DNA of 64,000 bases from an uncultured Methanoregula sp. (GCF_963677065.1 NZ_OY781872.1:677419-741418), one strand, 5' to 3'. Shown: positions 43,829-51,777, counted from the first letter of the stretch. Numbers and translations are program-made. The notes: generated by a model from the letters alone, not told the origin.

Positions 43829-44971
43829 CTACCTGCTCGTATGGGGCCGGTGCATCAGAGCTTTTTTCCGGCTCCTCCTGACAAGCCCCTCTCTCATCCG
43901 GGTACTGAATTTCGACGTGAAGGCACCAATAAGTGTCGTTACAATAACCAGCGCAGCGATAACCGTGCCCACAACCGGTGATCCGTACAGGACGGCAAGG
44001 GCAATGGAAAATTCACCCCTGCTGATGGTATTTGCCCAGATCTCGAGCCCGGACATGGCCGAACCGTGAATGACAAGCCCGATGATCATACCGGATATAA
44101 ATTTGCTGACAACCGCAAGACCGCACAGGATAGCAACCGTGAACATGTTCACACCGCTTGCAAAATCGATGGTAACACCGAAGAAAACAAAGAACATGAC
44201 CAGGAAGACATCCTTGAACGGCCGGGCATGCTGCTCGAATGCTTCAGGATCGGTTGTTGCAAGGGCGGCTCCCAGGGCGATCACCATCATCGTTTCCGGA
44301 ATACCAACAAAAAGGGCCATCGATGCCGTCGTGAGTACAGCTGCGAACGTGAAAAGTATCGGGGTTTCATCATCGCGGTCAAGGATGGAAACAAGGAACT
44401 CCTTGCCATAATGGGCGATAGCGTACATGACACCCAGTGCCAGCACTACTTTGATGAAGAAGAAGAACAGGTCCTTGTTTCCTGAGGATAACAGCGCGAT
44501 GATAACAATGAGAACCAGATCTTCGAAGACCTCGATCCAGATGATCGTTTCAGCTTCCTTGCACATCAGTTTGCGATTTTCGATGAGCGATGTCATGACA
44601 ATCGCGGTGCTGGTAATGTAGAATGCGGTGCCGATGATAAACGCTTCTATCAGCGAGAATCCCAAAAAGTACGCTGCGGTGAACCCGATTCCCATATCCA
44701 CGACGAGGCCTATGAGTCCGCTGATAAGAATTTTTGAGGGATCGGCAATTATCCGGTCCATCTTGAGCTCAAGGCCCATGAAGAACAGCAGGAACAGCAG
44801 TCCCATCTCGGAGAAGAAATGGCTGATCTCATCCGACTGGACAATGCCAAGACCGGCCTTTCCGAGGATTATACCGGCAAGGATGTAGAAGGGGATTGCA
44901 GGTATAGAAAGGTGTTTTGAGATAAGGGCGAGCACCAGACATACGAAGAGCGCAATTATGAAGCCTTCCAT
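43829..44971 (-). CDS. Cation:proton antiporter, CPA2 family (KhtU-like)
   Basis: A 380-residue membrane protein with about 12 hydrophobic segments. LSIPAIPFYILAGIILGKAGLG and MGLLFLLFFMGLELKMD are typical CPA2 blocks. It lacks the NAD-binding domain of KefC and ends with a short basic tail. The KhtT-like regulatory gene directly upstream shares one base with its start (TAATG), so the pair forms a KhtTU-type K+/H+ antiporter in the cytoplasmic membrane. Confidence 0.9.
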   Translation of the reverse strand: MEGFIIALFVCLVLALISKHLSIPAIPFYILAGIILGKAGLGIVQSDEISHFFSEMGLLFLLFFMGLELKMDRIIADPSKILISGLIGLVVDMGIGFTAAYFLGFSLIEAFIIGTAFYITSTAIVMTSLIENRKLMCKEAETIIWIEVFEDLVLIVIIALLSSGNKDLFFFFIKVVLALGVMYAIAHYGKEFLVSILDRDDETPILFTFAAVLTTASMALFVGIPETMMVIALGAALATTDPEAFEQHARPFKDVFLVMFFVFFGVTIDFASGVNMFTVAILCGLAVVSKFISGMIIGLVIHGSAMSGLEIWANTISRGEFSIALAVLYGSPVVGTVIAALVIVTTLIGAFTSKFSTRMREGLVRRSRKKALMHRPHTSR

Positions 44972-45465
44972 TAATCCACCATAATTTCGCGCTCGAATTG
45001 CCTGATCTGGTCGCTCTCCCCGATGAGCAGCGCCGCATCCCCGACCTCAAAAACAAATGATGGAGGCGGATTGATGATGTTCTTGTCCTGGCGGCAGACC
45101 GCGATCACGGTTGCCCCGGTCTTGGCCCGGATCTGGAGATCCTCTATTGTCCTGCCGGCAATGGTTTTGGGAATGTAAAAGGTATGTATCGTGACCCGCA
45201 GGTCGGCAAGTGCCGAGAAGGCTATCTCCACGCTCTCCTGGTCCGCCTCAATGATTGCCCCGGTCAGGATATTTCCCAGCCTCCGTGCCTCAACCGGGGT
45301 CATCTCCGCAGCACTCGGCGTGCGGCAGCCTTTCTGGAGGGTGTACATCTGGATAACACCGGTCTTGGTAAAGAAGATCGCAACCGTATCGCCCTTATCG
45401 GTCTCGAATTCGTATTTTGTTCCAATACCAGGAAGATTGAGGGAGCGCAGAGCCATAGATGACAT
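44971..45465 (-). CDS. Antiporter regulatory subunit (KhtT/TrkA-C type)
   Basis: A 164-residue protein with two parts. LNLPGIGTKYEFETDKGDTVAIFF is the N-terminal KhtT-type domain. The C-terminal RCK-C/TrkA-C domain (about 85-164) has AGRTIEDLQIRAKTGATVIAVCRQ and PSFVFEVGDAALLIGESDQIRQFE. It likely gates the adjacent antiporter in response to pH or a nucleotide ligand. It starts a two-gene operon divergent from the CARF-like regulator. Confidence 0.88.
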   Translation of the reverse strand: MSSMALRSLNLPGIGTKYEFETDKGDTVAIFFTKTGVIQMYTLQKGCRTPSAAEMTPVEARRLGNILTGAIIEADQESVEIAFSALADLRVTIHTFYIPKTIAGRTIEDLQIRAKTGATVIAVCRQDKNIINPPPSFVFEVGDAALLIGESDQIRQFEREIMVD

Positions 45466-45504
45466 TAGATTAACGACGTAAAAATATATTATGATTGTGA
45501 GAGA

Positions 45505-45663
45505 GGGTTTACCCCCGGTTTATGAGGGTAAAAAGAAAAGAGGGTTTTTTGGGTCTTGAGAGGTCGGGAGGGGCGATGCATAAACATCAAACTGGCATCT
45601 GACTCTTGAGGGGTTTAATCGTCCTCCCCACATACTCTGTTAAAACAGAGAGGGTTTAAACCC
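45505..45663. promoter_or_regulatory. Motif-rich divergent region between khtT-like and CARF-like genes
   Basis: Three GGGTTTA boxes occur (45505 GGGTTTACCC, 45611 GGGTTTAAT, 45652 GGGTTTAAACCC). The last is a perfect 12-base palindrome. Just before it is CTCTGTTAAAACAGAG (45635-45650), with 7-base arms. The palindromes sit about 90-118 bases upstream of the CARF-like start. These are candidate operators. Confidence 0.4.
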
Positions 45664-45752
45664 GGAGCCGGGCAGGGTGAAAGTGATTCTCCGCTCCACA
45701 ACGGGTGCGTCCGACAAACAACCATTTAACCCCCGGTGCCTGAATTGGATCT

Positions 45753-46652
45753 ATGGATCGGAGAGCGCACGTCCATATCATCAGCGCCGGCGAGAAGATC
45801 GCGATTGCGTACCCGGCCATGTTCCGCGAACTCCCGACCATCTCGCGGACCATGGTGTTTACCGACAGCTCCGTCCATGAAGGATCACCGGATACCGTGA
45901 CAGAGAGACACCGGTCTGCAGTCCGGAATGCAGTCTCGGCCGTGCAGGAGATCTCCGCATCGCTCTCGATACCCTTCACCCGGGTGATGATCTTTCCGCC
46001 GGCCTATGGTTCGGTCCGTTCAGCGCTGGCGAAATGCCGGCGGGAGTACCCGGATGCCCGGTTCACATTCGATCTCTCGGGCGGGTCGAAAGAACTCTGC
46101 CTCGCACTCTTTGCCTTTGCTCCCTGGCTCGGCGGGGAGGTCTATGCATCCTTTGACGAGAAGACCGCCCGCCGGGTCCCGCTGCCGGACCGCACCGCCG
46201 GTTCGCTGCTTGCCAATACCAACCACCAGACGATCCTCGCGATCCTCCTCAACCGGCGGGATAGGAAAACGGAGGCCGCAAAGGGAGCCGCCAGAGAAGT
46301 GGTCTCAACCGATCCAACAACCCCGTTGTTATGGGTGCCCCGGCAGTACCTGTACCAGCAGCTCCGGCCGTTCTATGTCCCCTCCCGGACAAAGAAGGAA
46401 AAACCCGGGGATCCAAAAAAGCCGGTCATACCCTCCAAAAAGGGTGAGAAGCCGGCAGCAGAACTGTCCCATCAGACCTTCTCCGGGTTTATGGGTAACC
46501 TCCGCGATGCCGGACTTATTGAAGAGGAAAATCCAGAGGGCAACCGGAAAGAGAAGACTTACCGGATTACAAAAGCCGGAGAGATTGCCTTCCGGTTCTT
46601 TTCCGATCCGGCCACCAACTCGCTGGTCAGGAGCATGTTGGAGCGATCCTGA
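45753..46652 (+). CDS. CARF-like domain/winged-helix transcriptional regulator
   Basis: A 299-residue protein. The N-terminal half (about 1-145) has a Rossmann-type pattern ending in RFTFDLSGGSKELCLALFAFAP. The DLSGGSK loop matches the ligand-binding motif of CARF domains, which sense cyclic oligoadenylates in CRISPR defence. The C-terminal half (about 210-299) is a winged helix (QTFSGFMGNLRDAGLIEEE, KTYRITKAGEIAFRFF). The closest known class is CARF-HTH proteins such as Csa3 and the haloarchaeal HFX_2341 (DUF6293) type. No cas gene or CRISPR array is in the window. Domain call moderate; ligand unknown. Confidence 0.65.
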   Translation: MDRRAHVHIISAGEKIAIAYPAMFRELPTISRTMVFTDSSVHEGSPDTVTERHRSAVRNAVSAVQEISASLSIPFTRVMIFPPAYGSVRSALAKCRREYPDARFTFDLSGGSKELCLALFAFAPWLGGEVYASFDEKTARRVPLPDRTAGSLLANTNHQTILAILLNRRDRKTEAAKGAAREVVSTDPTTPLLWVPRQYLYQQLRPFYVPSRTKKEKPGDPKKPVIPSKKGEKPAAELSHQTFSGFMGNLRDAGLIEEENPEGNRKEKTYRITKAGEIAFRFFSDPATNSLVRSMLERS

Positions 46653-46740
46653 GGCAGGATCCGGGATCACGGTTTTGTGCATTTTTGGTACACAATTTTC
46701 TGCCAAAATTTTCTTTTTTTCAGAATTTTTTTTGGCCAGA

Positions 46741-46929
46741 CCCTGCTGAAAAATTTTCAATCGCGATCATGGGGTGTCAGTTGATGAGGCGATTATCGGA
46801 TAATTATCCGATAAAATGCATGTACAAGCGACAAAAATTTTCGTTCTCCGGCGTGAAGGTCCGGAACATGCAATCAGGGTCCGGTTGAAAAATTTTAAGC
46901 AGGGGGTGAGGGGTCGATTGAAAATTTTT
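46741..46929. repeat. Imperfect inverted repeat around AAAATTTT cores
   Basis: CCCTGCTGAAAAATTTTCAA at 46741 is matched in inverted orientation at 46882-46904 with about four mismatches. AAAAATTTTCAATCG (46749-46763) is matched exactly by CGATTGAAAATTTTT (46915-46929). The enclosed segment is about 120 bases. Confidence 0.7.
46793..46814. repeat. Perfect 22-base palindrome
   Basis: TTATCGGATAA followed directly by its reverse complement TTATCCGATAA. There is no spacer, so this looks like a dimeric protein binding site rather than an RNA hairpin. Confidence 0.8.
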
Positions 46930-47095
46930 TGGCGCAAGAGCGATCGCGATTTTTTTGTAAAATTAGTGGCGGACCGGCTTCGGAACAACAGCTGGAAGAA
47001 CTAGCTACTCGCCTTGTAAGGAAAAGTCGGGCGGAAGATGTGGCTTGCAAATATTGAGATTTCGCCGGGTTCTATGAACCCGGGAATCCCGGAAT

Positions 47096-47428
47096 TTAAA
47101 TTGACCAGTGGCGCTCTTTTGCAATAAGCGCAATTTCCAGTAAAAAAACGATAAATGCCACAAATACCGACCAGCCGCCAATGTACGGCTGTAATATAAA
47201 ATTGATCATTGACGCGATGGCTATCGTTAATGCAATACCTGGCAGTATTGAAATATCTGCGAGACCTCGTGTCTCTAAAATACAGATCAGTGCTACCAGG
47301 AAGAAGTAGACTGCGATATACGTTCCCCAGGTCCCAATAATGGGATACAAATAGGACCCACCGATCCAGGCAATCGCAGTTATCACGAAAAACAGAACCA
47401 CAGTGATGATTGCTTCAGAAATATCCAT
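47096..47428 (-). CDS. Small membrane protein with four hydrophobic segments
   Basis: A 110-residue very hydrophobic protein. Segments lie at about 5-30, 35-52, 60-80 and 85-103, with a short charged end (AKERHWSI). No family recognised. The gene is AT-richer than the surrounding chromosome and lies in a gene-poor stretch beside another small membrane protein on the same strand, suggesting acquired DNA. An ATG start at 47428 has no strong ribosome site. Confidence 0.6.
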   Translation of the reverse strand: MDISEAIITVVLFFVITAIAWIGGSYLYPIIGTWGTYIAVYFFLVALICILETRGLADISILPGIALTIAIASMINFILQPYIGGWSVFVAFIVFLLEIALIAKERHWSI

Positions 47429-47449
47429 GTATTTTCGCTCCAGAAAAAA

Positions 47450-47680
47450 TTAGGGGGATTTTAATCTGATGTACACGACTGCGCCCACGAGAGTAACTAC
47501 GCAGATACCTGCGAGAGTGTTTTGAACAGTGTGTACGAGATCATTGCCCCATGCCTCCAGGGCGATTCCTGAGTTTTCGATAAACGTTCCGTTTGCTGCG
47601 ACCTTGATGGCATGCCCTGCAGTGGAGCTTGATGCTCCAACAATGAACATAATCAACAATGTCGCTCCGATAAGGGTCAA
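47450..47680 (-). CDS. Small membrane protein (start uncertain)
   Basis: A 76-residue protein with two hydrophobic segments: TLIGATLLIMFIVGA at the N-terminus and TLAGICVVTLVGAVVYI near the C-terminus. A polar loop (KVAANGTFIENSGIALEAWGNDLVHT) lies between. The only usable in-frame start is TTG at 47680. Upstream in the same frame (to 47719) the codons read GNVHIDWKLWA without a start, while an ATG lies in another frame at 47723. A frameshift or unusual start is therefore possible. It precedes the 110-residue membrane gene by 21 bases. Confidence 0.45.
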   Translation of the reverse strand: MTLIGATLLIMFIVGASSSTAGHAIKVAANGTFIENSGIALEAWGNDLVHTVQNTLAGICVVTLVGAVVYIRLKSP

Positions 47681-48184
47681 GGCCCAAAGTTTCCAATCGA
47701 TGTGAACATTTCCTTGTCATTATGTTGAAGAAACAGCACAATATTTATCTATACTCAATGGGAACATAGTTGTGTAAGTTTGGTGCTTACTAGTTCCGCT
47801 GCCTTTACAAGAGGCTGCGCCTTTCTTTTTCAATCATACTGACTAGTTTAATTGTTTGTGTGATCCGTTTATATATTTGTGGGTTAGTGCATCAAACCAC
47901 GGCCAATCCTGGTGATATAGGACGATTCGGCTAAATATTAACGATTTAGGATTATTTTGCGAAAATGACAGTTATGTGAAGTATTTATAATGAAAAAAAC
48001 GGCACTATATTAAACATCCCTTACCTGCAAATAGCCTACAACTGCAAAACTTCGCGCACATTCCCGGAGAGGGAGACCCCACCCCCATGACAAGAATGAT
48101 ACTTTTTTCACCAGCCGTGATGATAAATAATGATAGAACCGCGCACTTCCCGCCGGTCAACCGCTTCCTCACTTACAACAGGAG
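47681..48184. other. AT-rich intergenic region upstream of porB
   Basis: 504 bases. It includes TATA-like elements GTATTTATAA (47981) and ACTATATTAAA (48005) on the plus strand that could serve porB, leaving a leader of about 150 bases. CTAGTT occurs twice (47788 and 47842 areas). A plus-strand frame starting at 48130 overlaps porB in another frame and is not supported. No gene or RNA is recognised. Confidence 0.45.
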
Positions 48185-49072
48185 TTGGATACTATCGCCG
48201 AAATTCCCAAAGAAGAATACATCCTGAAATGTACTTCGGCCTGTGCCGGGTGCAGCGACTCCCTCGCTCTCCGGTACGTGCTGAAGGCTGCCGGGCCCGA
48301 TACGGTCCTTGTCGTTCCCGCGTGCTGTACCAGCGTTATCCAGGGCATCTACCCGAACACCGCATTCAATGTGCCGGTGTATAACATCGCCTTCGGTGCA
48401 GCGGCAGCCTGTGCTTCGGGCATGAGCAATGCCTTCCGCGCTGCCGGAAAACCAACGAACGTGATCGTGTATGCAGGGGATGGCGGGACGCTCGATATCG
48501 GGATCCAGGCCATGTCCGGGGCATTCGAGCGGGGCACGGATTTCCTCTATATCTGTTACGACAACGAGGCATACGGCAACACCGGCATGCAGCGGTCCAG
48601 CGGGACGCCGCTTGGCGCGAAGACCACGACAACCCCGACAGGGAAGACCGATGCCAAGAAAGACATCGATGCCATCATCGCCGCCCACAACCCCCCGTAC
48701 CAGGCAACGGCCTGCGCAGCCTACCCGCAGGATCTCTTCAAGAAAGTCCAGAAGGCTCTGACATTCCGGGGGCCGACCTTCATCCACATCCTCGCGCCCT
48801 GCCCTCCGGGCTGGCGCTACTCAACAGAGAAGAGCGTGGAGATGGGCAAACTTGCCGTCAAGTCCGGGACATGGGTGCTTTACGAACGGGAATACGGAAA
48901 ACTCACGATCAGTCCGCAGTCAAAAGCAGCAATGAGAAAGCCCCTGCCGCTCGAGGATTATCTCTCCCCGCAGGGCCGGTTCAAGGGAATTGACGCAAAG
49001 ACCGTGGAGATACTCCGGCAGCGCCTGCAGAAAAACCTTGAAAAACTTGCAAAAGAGGAGGCGGAGCCATGA
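48185..49072 (+). CDS. porB: Pyruvate:ferredoxin oxidoreductase beta subunit
   Basis: A 295-residue thiamine-diphosphate-binding subunit. Cys16, Cys20 and Cys23 (CTSACAGC) near the N-terminus are cluster ligands. YAGDGGTLDIGIQAMSGAFERG and DNEAYGNTGMQRS form the TPP/Mg binding region, and PTFIHILAPCPPGWRY is near the cluster. Start TTG at 48185 is the only candidate giving a full N-terminus. The ribosome-site-like AGGAG directly abuts it, which is unusually close. The stop overlaps porA by 4 bases. In methanogens the enzyme makes pyruvate from acetyl-CoA and CO2. Confidence 0.92.
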   Translation: MDTIAEIPKEEYILKCTSACAGCSDSLALRYVLKAAGPDTVLVVPACCTSVIQGIYPNTAFNVPVYNIAFGAAAACASGMSNAFRAAGKPTNVIVYAGDGGTLDIGIQAMSGAFERGTDFLYICYDNEAYGNTGMQRSSGTPLGAKTTTTPTGKTDAKKDIDAIIAAHNPPYQATACAAYPQDLFKKVQKALTFRGPTFIHILAPCPPGWRYSTEKSVEMGKLAVKSGTWVLYEREYGKLTISPQSKAAMRKPLPLEDYLSPQGRFKGIDAKTVEILRQRLQKNLEKLAKEEAEP

Positions 49073-50181
49073 AGAAGATCGCAACCGGGAACAAGGCCGT
49101 GGCAGAGGCGGTAAAACAGGTTATGCCCGGCGTTGTTGCTGCCTACCCGATCACGCCCCAGACCGAGATCGTGGAGCAGATCGCAGAGTTCGTCTCCGGC
49201 GGGGAACTGAAAAGCAGGTATATCGCAGTCGAGAGCGAGCATTCGGCAATGGCCGCCTGTATCGGGGCGAGTATTACCGGAACCCGCACGTTCACGGCAA
49301 CGAGCTCGCACGGGCTTCTGTACATGCACGAGATGACCAACTGGGCGGTGGGTGCCCGGCTTCCCATTGTGATGGCAAATGTGAACCGCTCCCTCGGGCC
49401 CGGCTGGAACATCTGGGCAGAGCACACCGATGCCCTGCAGGAGCGCGACACCGGCTGGCTCCAGGTCTATGTCAGCTCTGTCCAGGAAGCCTACGATGCA
49501 ACCCTCATGGCATTCCGCATCGCCGAACACAGCGATGTGCTCCTGCCGGTAATGGTGAACCTGGACGGGTTTGTCCTCTCCCACATCATGCAGCCCCTTG
49601 AGACCGTGGATCTGAAAGACTTCATCCCCCCAACCAACCTCCCCCATGCGATCGATGTCAAAAATCCCGCGGGGTACGGCGGGCTGACCGGTCCCGATCA
49701 GCAGTTCCGGTTCCGCTGGGATATCGAGCGCTCGATCCGGGACTCGGTAAACGTTATCGAGGCAACCGAGAAGGAATTCGCAAAAAGGTTTGGCAGGAAA
49801 TACGGGTTCACCGAGGATTACTGCTGCGATGATGCCGAGGTTATCATTGTCGCGATGGGGACGCTCGGGAAGGAAGCCGAAGTTGCAGTCGATCTCCTCC
49901 GCAAAGAGGGGATCAAAGCAGGTTCGATGCGCCTGCGCTGGTTCCGGCCGTTCCCAAAACTCGATCTCAAAGGGAAGCAGGTCGTTGTCATCGATCGCGA
50001 CTACTCGTTTGGCAGGGGTGGAATCCTCGCAACCGAGATCATGGCCCAGACAAAGGAAGAAGTCTTCAGCGTCATCGCCGGTCTCGGCGGGCAGGAAGTC
50101 ACGTACGACGACATCGCCGGTTTCGTGCGGAGCCGTCGCATCGGGGAAGAGTTCTGGTTCGGGGTGAACAACCATGTTTGA
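49069..50181 (+). CDS. porA: Pyruvate:ferredoxin oxidoreductase alpha subunit
   Basis: A 370-residue subunit. MKKIATGNKAVAEAVKQVMPGVVAAYPITPQTEIVEQI opens the pyrimidine-binding domain, ESEHSAMAACIGASITGTRTFTATSSHGL holds the catalytic Glu region, and GWNIWAEHTDALQERDTGWLQ is the PorA-type block. A C-terminal domain starts about residue 250. The NIW-x-D-x-RDTGW pattern favours pyruvate over 2-oxoglutarate as substrate. It overlaps porB by 4 and porG by 8 bases. Confidence 0.92.
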   Translation: MKKIATGNKAVAEAVKQVMPGVVAAYPITPQTEIVEQIAEFVSGGELKSRYIAVESEHSAMAACIGASITGTRTFTATSSHGLLYMHEMTNWAVGARLPIVMANVNRSLGPGWNIWAEHTDALQERDTGWLQVYVSSVQEAYDATLMAFRIAEHSDVLLPVMVNLDGFVLSHIMQPLETVDLKDFIPPTNLPHAIDVKNPAGYGGLTGPDQQFRFRWDIERSIRDSVNVIEATEKEFAKRFGRKYGFTEDYCCDDAEVIIVAMGTLGKEAEVAVDLLRKEGIKAGSMRLRWFRPFPKLDLKGKQVVVIDRDYSFGRGGILATEIMAQTKEEVFSVIAGLGGQEVTYDDIAGFVRSRRIGEEFWFGVNNHV

Positions 50182-50701
50182 GATCCGCATCCACTCCCGG
50201 GGCGGGCAGGGGGGCGTTACCGCTGCCCGGCTTCTCGCCCTTGCTGCAATTCATGACGGCAAGTATGCTACCGCGTGCCCGTTTTACGGGGCAGAGCGCC
50301 GGGGTGCCCCGATAGTCTCGTTTGTCCGGATCGATGACAAACCGATCAAGATCTACAGCCAGATCAAGAAGCCGGATATGGTCATTGTCCTGGACGCAAG
50401 CGTCATGGACGTGGTCGATGTCCTCCAGGGACTGAAAAAAGGCGGAAACGTTCTCATCAACAGCGCCCATGCCCGGGAGTTTGCCGGGTTCAGATCCGGC
50501 CATGTCGATCTCACGGGCATCGCCCTCAAGGAGACCCTTGTTGTTGCGGGAAGCCCGATCCTGAACACGCCGGTCCTCGGAGCCCTTGCAAAGATGGGGA
50601 TCGTCTCGGCAGAGTCGGCAAAGACCGCGATCCGCGAGATGTTTTCCGATGAGCGCAATGTCAAGGCAGCAGAGGCTGCATACAAGGAGATGAGCATATG
50701 A
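50174..50701 (+). CDS. porG: Pyruvate:ferredoxin oxidoreductase gamma subunit
   Basis: A 175-residue subunit. MFEIRIHSRGGQGGVTAARLLALAA is the family opener, then CPFYGAERRGAPIVSFVRID and NTPVLGALAKMG. It contributes the CoA-binding domain of the complex. It overlaps porA by 8 bases and porD by 4 bases. Confidence 0.94.
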   Translation: MFEIRIHSRGGQGGVTAARLLALAAIHDGKYATACPFYGAERRGAPIVSFVRIDDKPIKIYSQIKKPDMVIVLDASVMDVVDVLQGLKKGGNVLINSAHAREFAGFRSGHVDLTGIALKETLVVAGSPILNTPVLGALAKMGIVSAESAKTAIREMFSDERNVKAAEAAYKEMSI

Positions 50702-50955
50702 GCAGCACAGAGCGGGAACGACTGGCGATCAGCCGGCCGACAGAAGGCGCCGCAGGAAAGACCGGAACCTGGCGGGTATTCCGGCCTGTCGTGGACAAGG
50801 AAAAATGCAATGCCTGCGGGCTCTGCCAGACCTACTGCCCCGATGGGACAATCGACGAGGATCTCAACATCGATCTGGCATTCTGCAAAGGCTGCGGCAT
50901 CTGTGCCAATGAATGCCCGAAAAAAGCAATAACGATGATCCGCGAAGAGAAATAA
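50698..50955 (+). CDS. porD: Pyruvate:ferredoxin oxidoreductase delta subunit (2[4Fe-4S])
   Basis: An 85-residue ferredoxin-like subunit with CNACGLCQTYCPDG and CKGCGICANECPKKA cluster motifs after a 35-residue leader (TGTWRVFRPVVDKEK). It passes electrons from the TPP centre to ferredoxin. Last gene of porBAGD; a 88-base gap with inverted repeats follows. Confidence 0.94.
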   Translation: MSSTERERLAISRPTEGAAGKTGTWRVFRPVVDKEKCNACGLCQTYCPDGTIDEDLNIDLAFCKGCGICANECPKKAITMIREEK

Positions 50956-50970
50956 CACCGGGCACCGTAT

Positions 50971-50998
50971 TTTCATATTATGTGAAAAATATTTCACA
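50971..50998. promoter_or_regulatory. Inverted-repeat operator candidate upstream of the gene at 51044
   Basis: TTTCA, seven bases, TGAAA (50971-50987) overlaps a second, perfect inverted repeat TGTGAAA-AATA-TTTCACA (50981-50998). A TATA-like TTTTTATAAC follows at 51003. The half-sites resemble the ArsR-type repeats at 34714-34785 but the spacing differs. Confidence 0.5.
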
Positions 50999-51043
50999 AC
51001 CTTTTTTTATAACATCCTTGAATATCTCCACAAAGATGATCCG

Positions 51044-51769
51044 ATGAACCGAACGTATTTTGGCGATACCCGGGACCTTTTCAAGTTCGATCTCGTGCGC
51101 CATATCATGAAAGCCGTCCCGGCCTTTGATAGTTTTACTTTTATCCCCATGCTGACCGGAACGGCCGGGGGATCGGTCGGAAAAAAAGGATCGAAAAAAG
51201 ACCTTGCAAAAGCCAAGAAGGCCGGAAAAGCCGGAAGCCAGAACCTGGATCTGGTTGCCCGGATGGAATGCCTGCAGGAGATGGCAGATGATCTCGATTA
51301 TTTCCAGCAGATCCAGGATTATTTCCGGAGGGAACGCATTCCCGCCCGGATCTTTTCCGAACAGGAATTTTCCCACCAGGAACGCAGCCGGTATTTCGAG
51401 CAGATCCTCCCCCGCCTCCCGCGTAAGGCGCTTATCGTTCTCGATCCCGATACGGGGCTCGAGGAGAACAGACCTACAGAAAAAAACCTGTTGTTTTCCG
51501 AGGTAAAGCGGATCGCTGACCGGATGGACTCCCGCTCAGCCCTGCTGATCTACCAGCACTTCCCCCGGACAAAACAGGACATATACGTGCACAACCGCTG
51601 TTCCCGGCTGAGCGATCTCACCGGGACAGAGCCCCTGACAATCGCAGACAACGAGGCGCTCTTCTTCCTGCTGGTGAAAAACCCGCAGCTCAGATCAGCT
51701 ATGGAAGAGGTTCTGGAGCGATACGCCAACAGCTACCCGGCCCTCACCTCCCGGACCAGCGCTTCCTGA
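51044..51769 (+). CDS. Conserved protein of unknown function
   Basis: A 241-residue soluble protein. The N-terminus MNRTYFGDTRDLFKFDLVRHIMK and the middle ALIVLDPDTGLEENRPTEKNLLF look like conserved motifs of uncharacterised, often phage- or defence-associated proteins sharing a GD-x-x-D-L-x-K opening. A Lys/Gly/Ala-rich insert (KKGSKKDLAKAKKAGKAG, about 46-68) interrupts the first domain. I do not assign a function. It has its own promoter with inverted repeats and stands alone. Confidence 0.7.
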   Translation: MNRTYFGDTRDLFKFDLVRHIMKAVPAFDSFTFIPMLTGTAGGSVGKKGSKKDLAKAKKAGKAGSQNLDLVARMECLQEMADDLDYFQQIQDYFRRERIPARIFSEQEFSHQERSRYFEQILPRLPRKALIVLDPDTGLEENRPTEKNLLFSEVKRIADRMDSRSALLIYQHFPRTKQDIYVHNRCSRLSDLTGTEPLTIADNEALFFLLVKNPQLRSAMEEVLERYANSYPALTSRTSAS

Positions 51770-51777
51770 CCGGATGA

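Larger units (their letters stand above)
46653..47095. other. AT-rich gene-free region with palindromes
   Basis: 443 bases after the CARF-like gene. It has repeated AAAATTTT cores, an inverted pair (46741-46763 against 46882-46904), a 15-base exact inverted match (46749-46763 against 46915-46929) and a perfect 22-base palindrome at 46793-46814. A short frame at 46685-46888 follows the repeats and has no protein-like character. I see no gene. Confidence 0.6.

Noticed and set aside
45466-45752. CRISPR leader or degenerate array upstream of the CARF-like gene
   Set aside because: The GGGTTTA boxes are short and irregularly spaced with no repeat-spacer units.
46685-46888. Small gene in the AT-rich island
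   Set aside because: The frame crosses the inverted repeats and the 22-base palindrome and has no ribosome site.
48130-48384. Plus-strand frame starting at ATG 48130 as the true start region of porB
   Set aside because: It is in a different frame from porB and its translation has no similarity to the family; a frameshift is not needed to explain porB.
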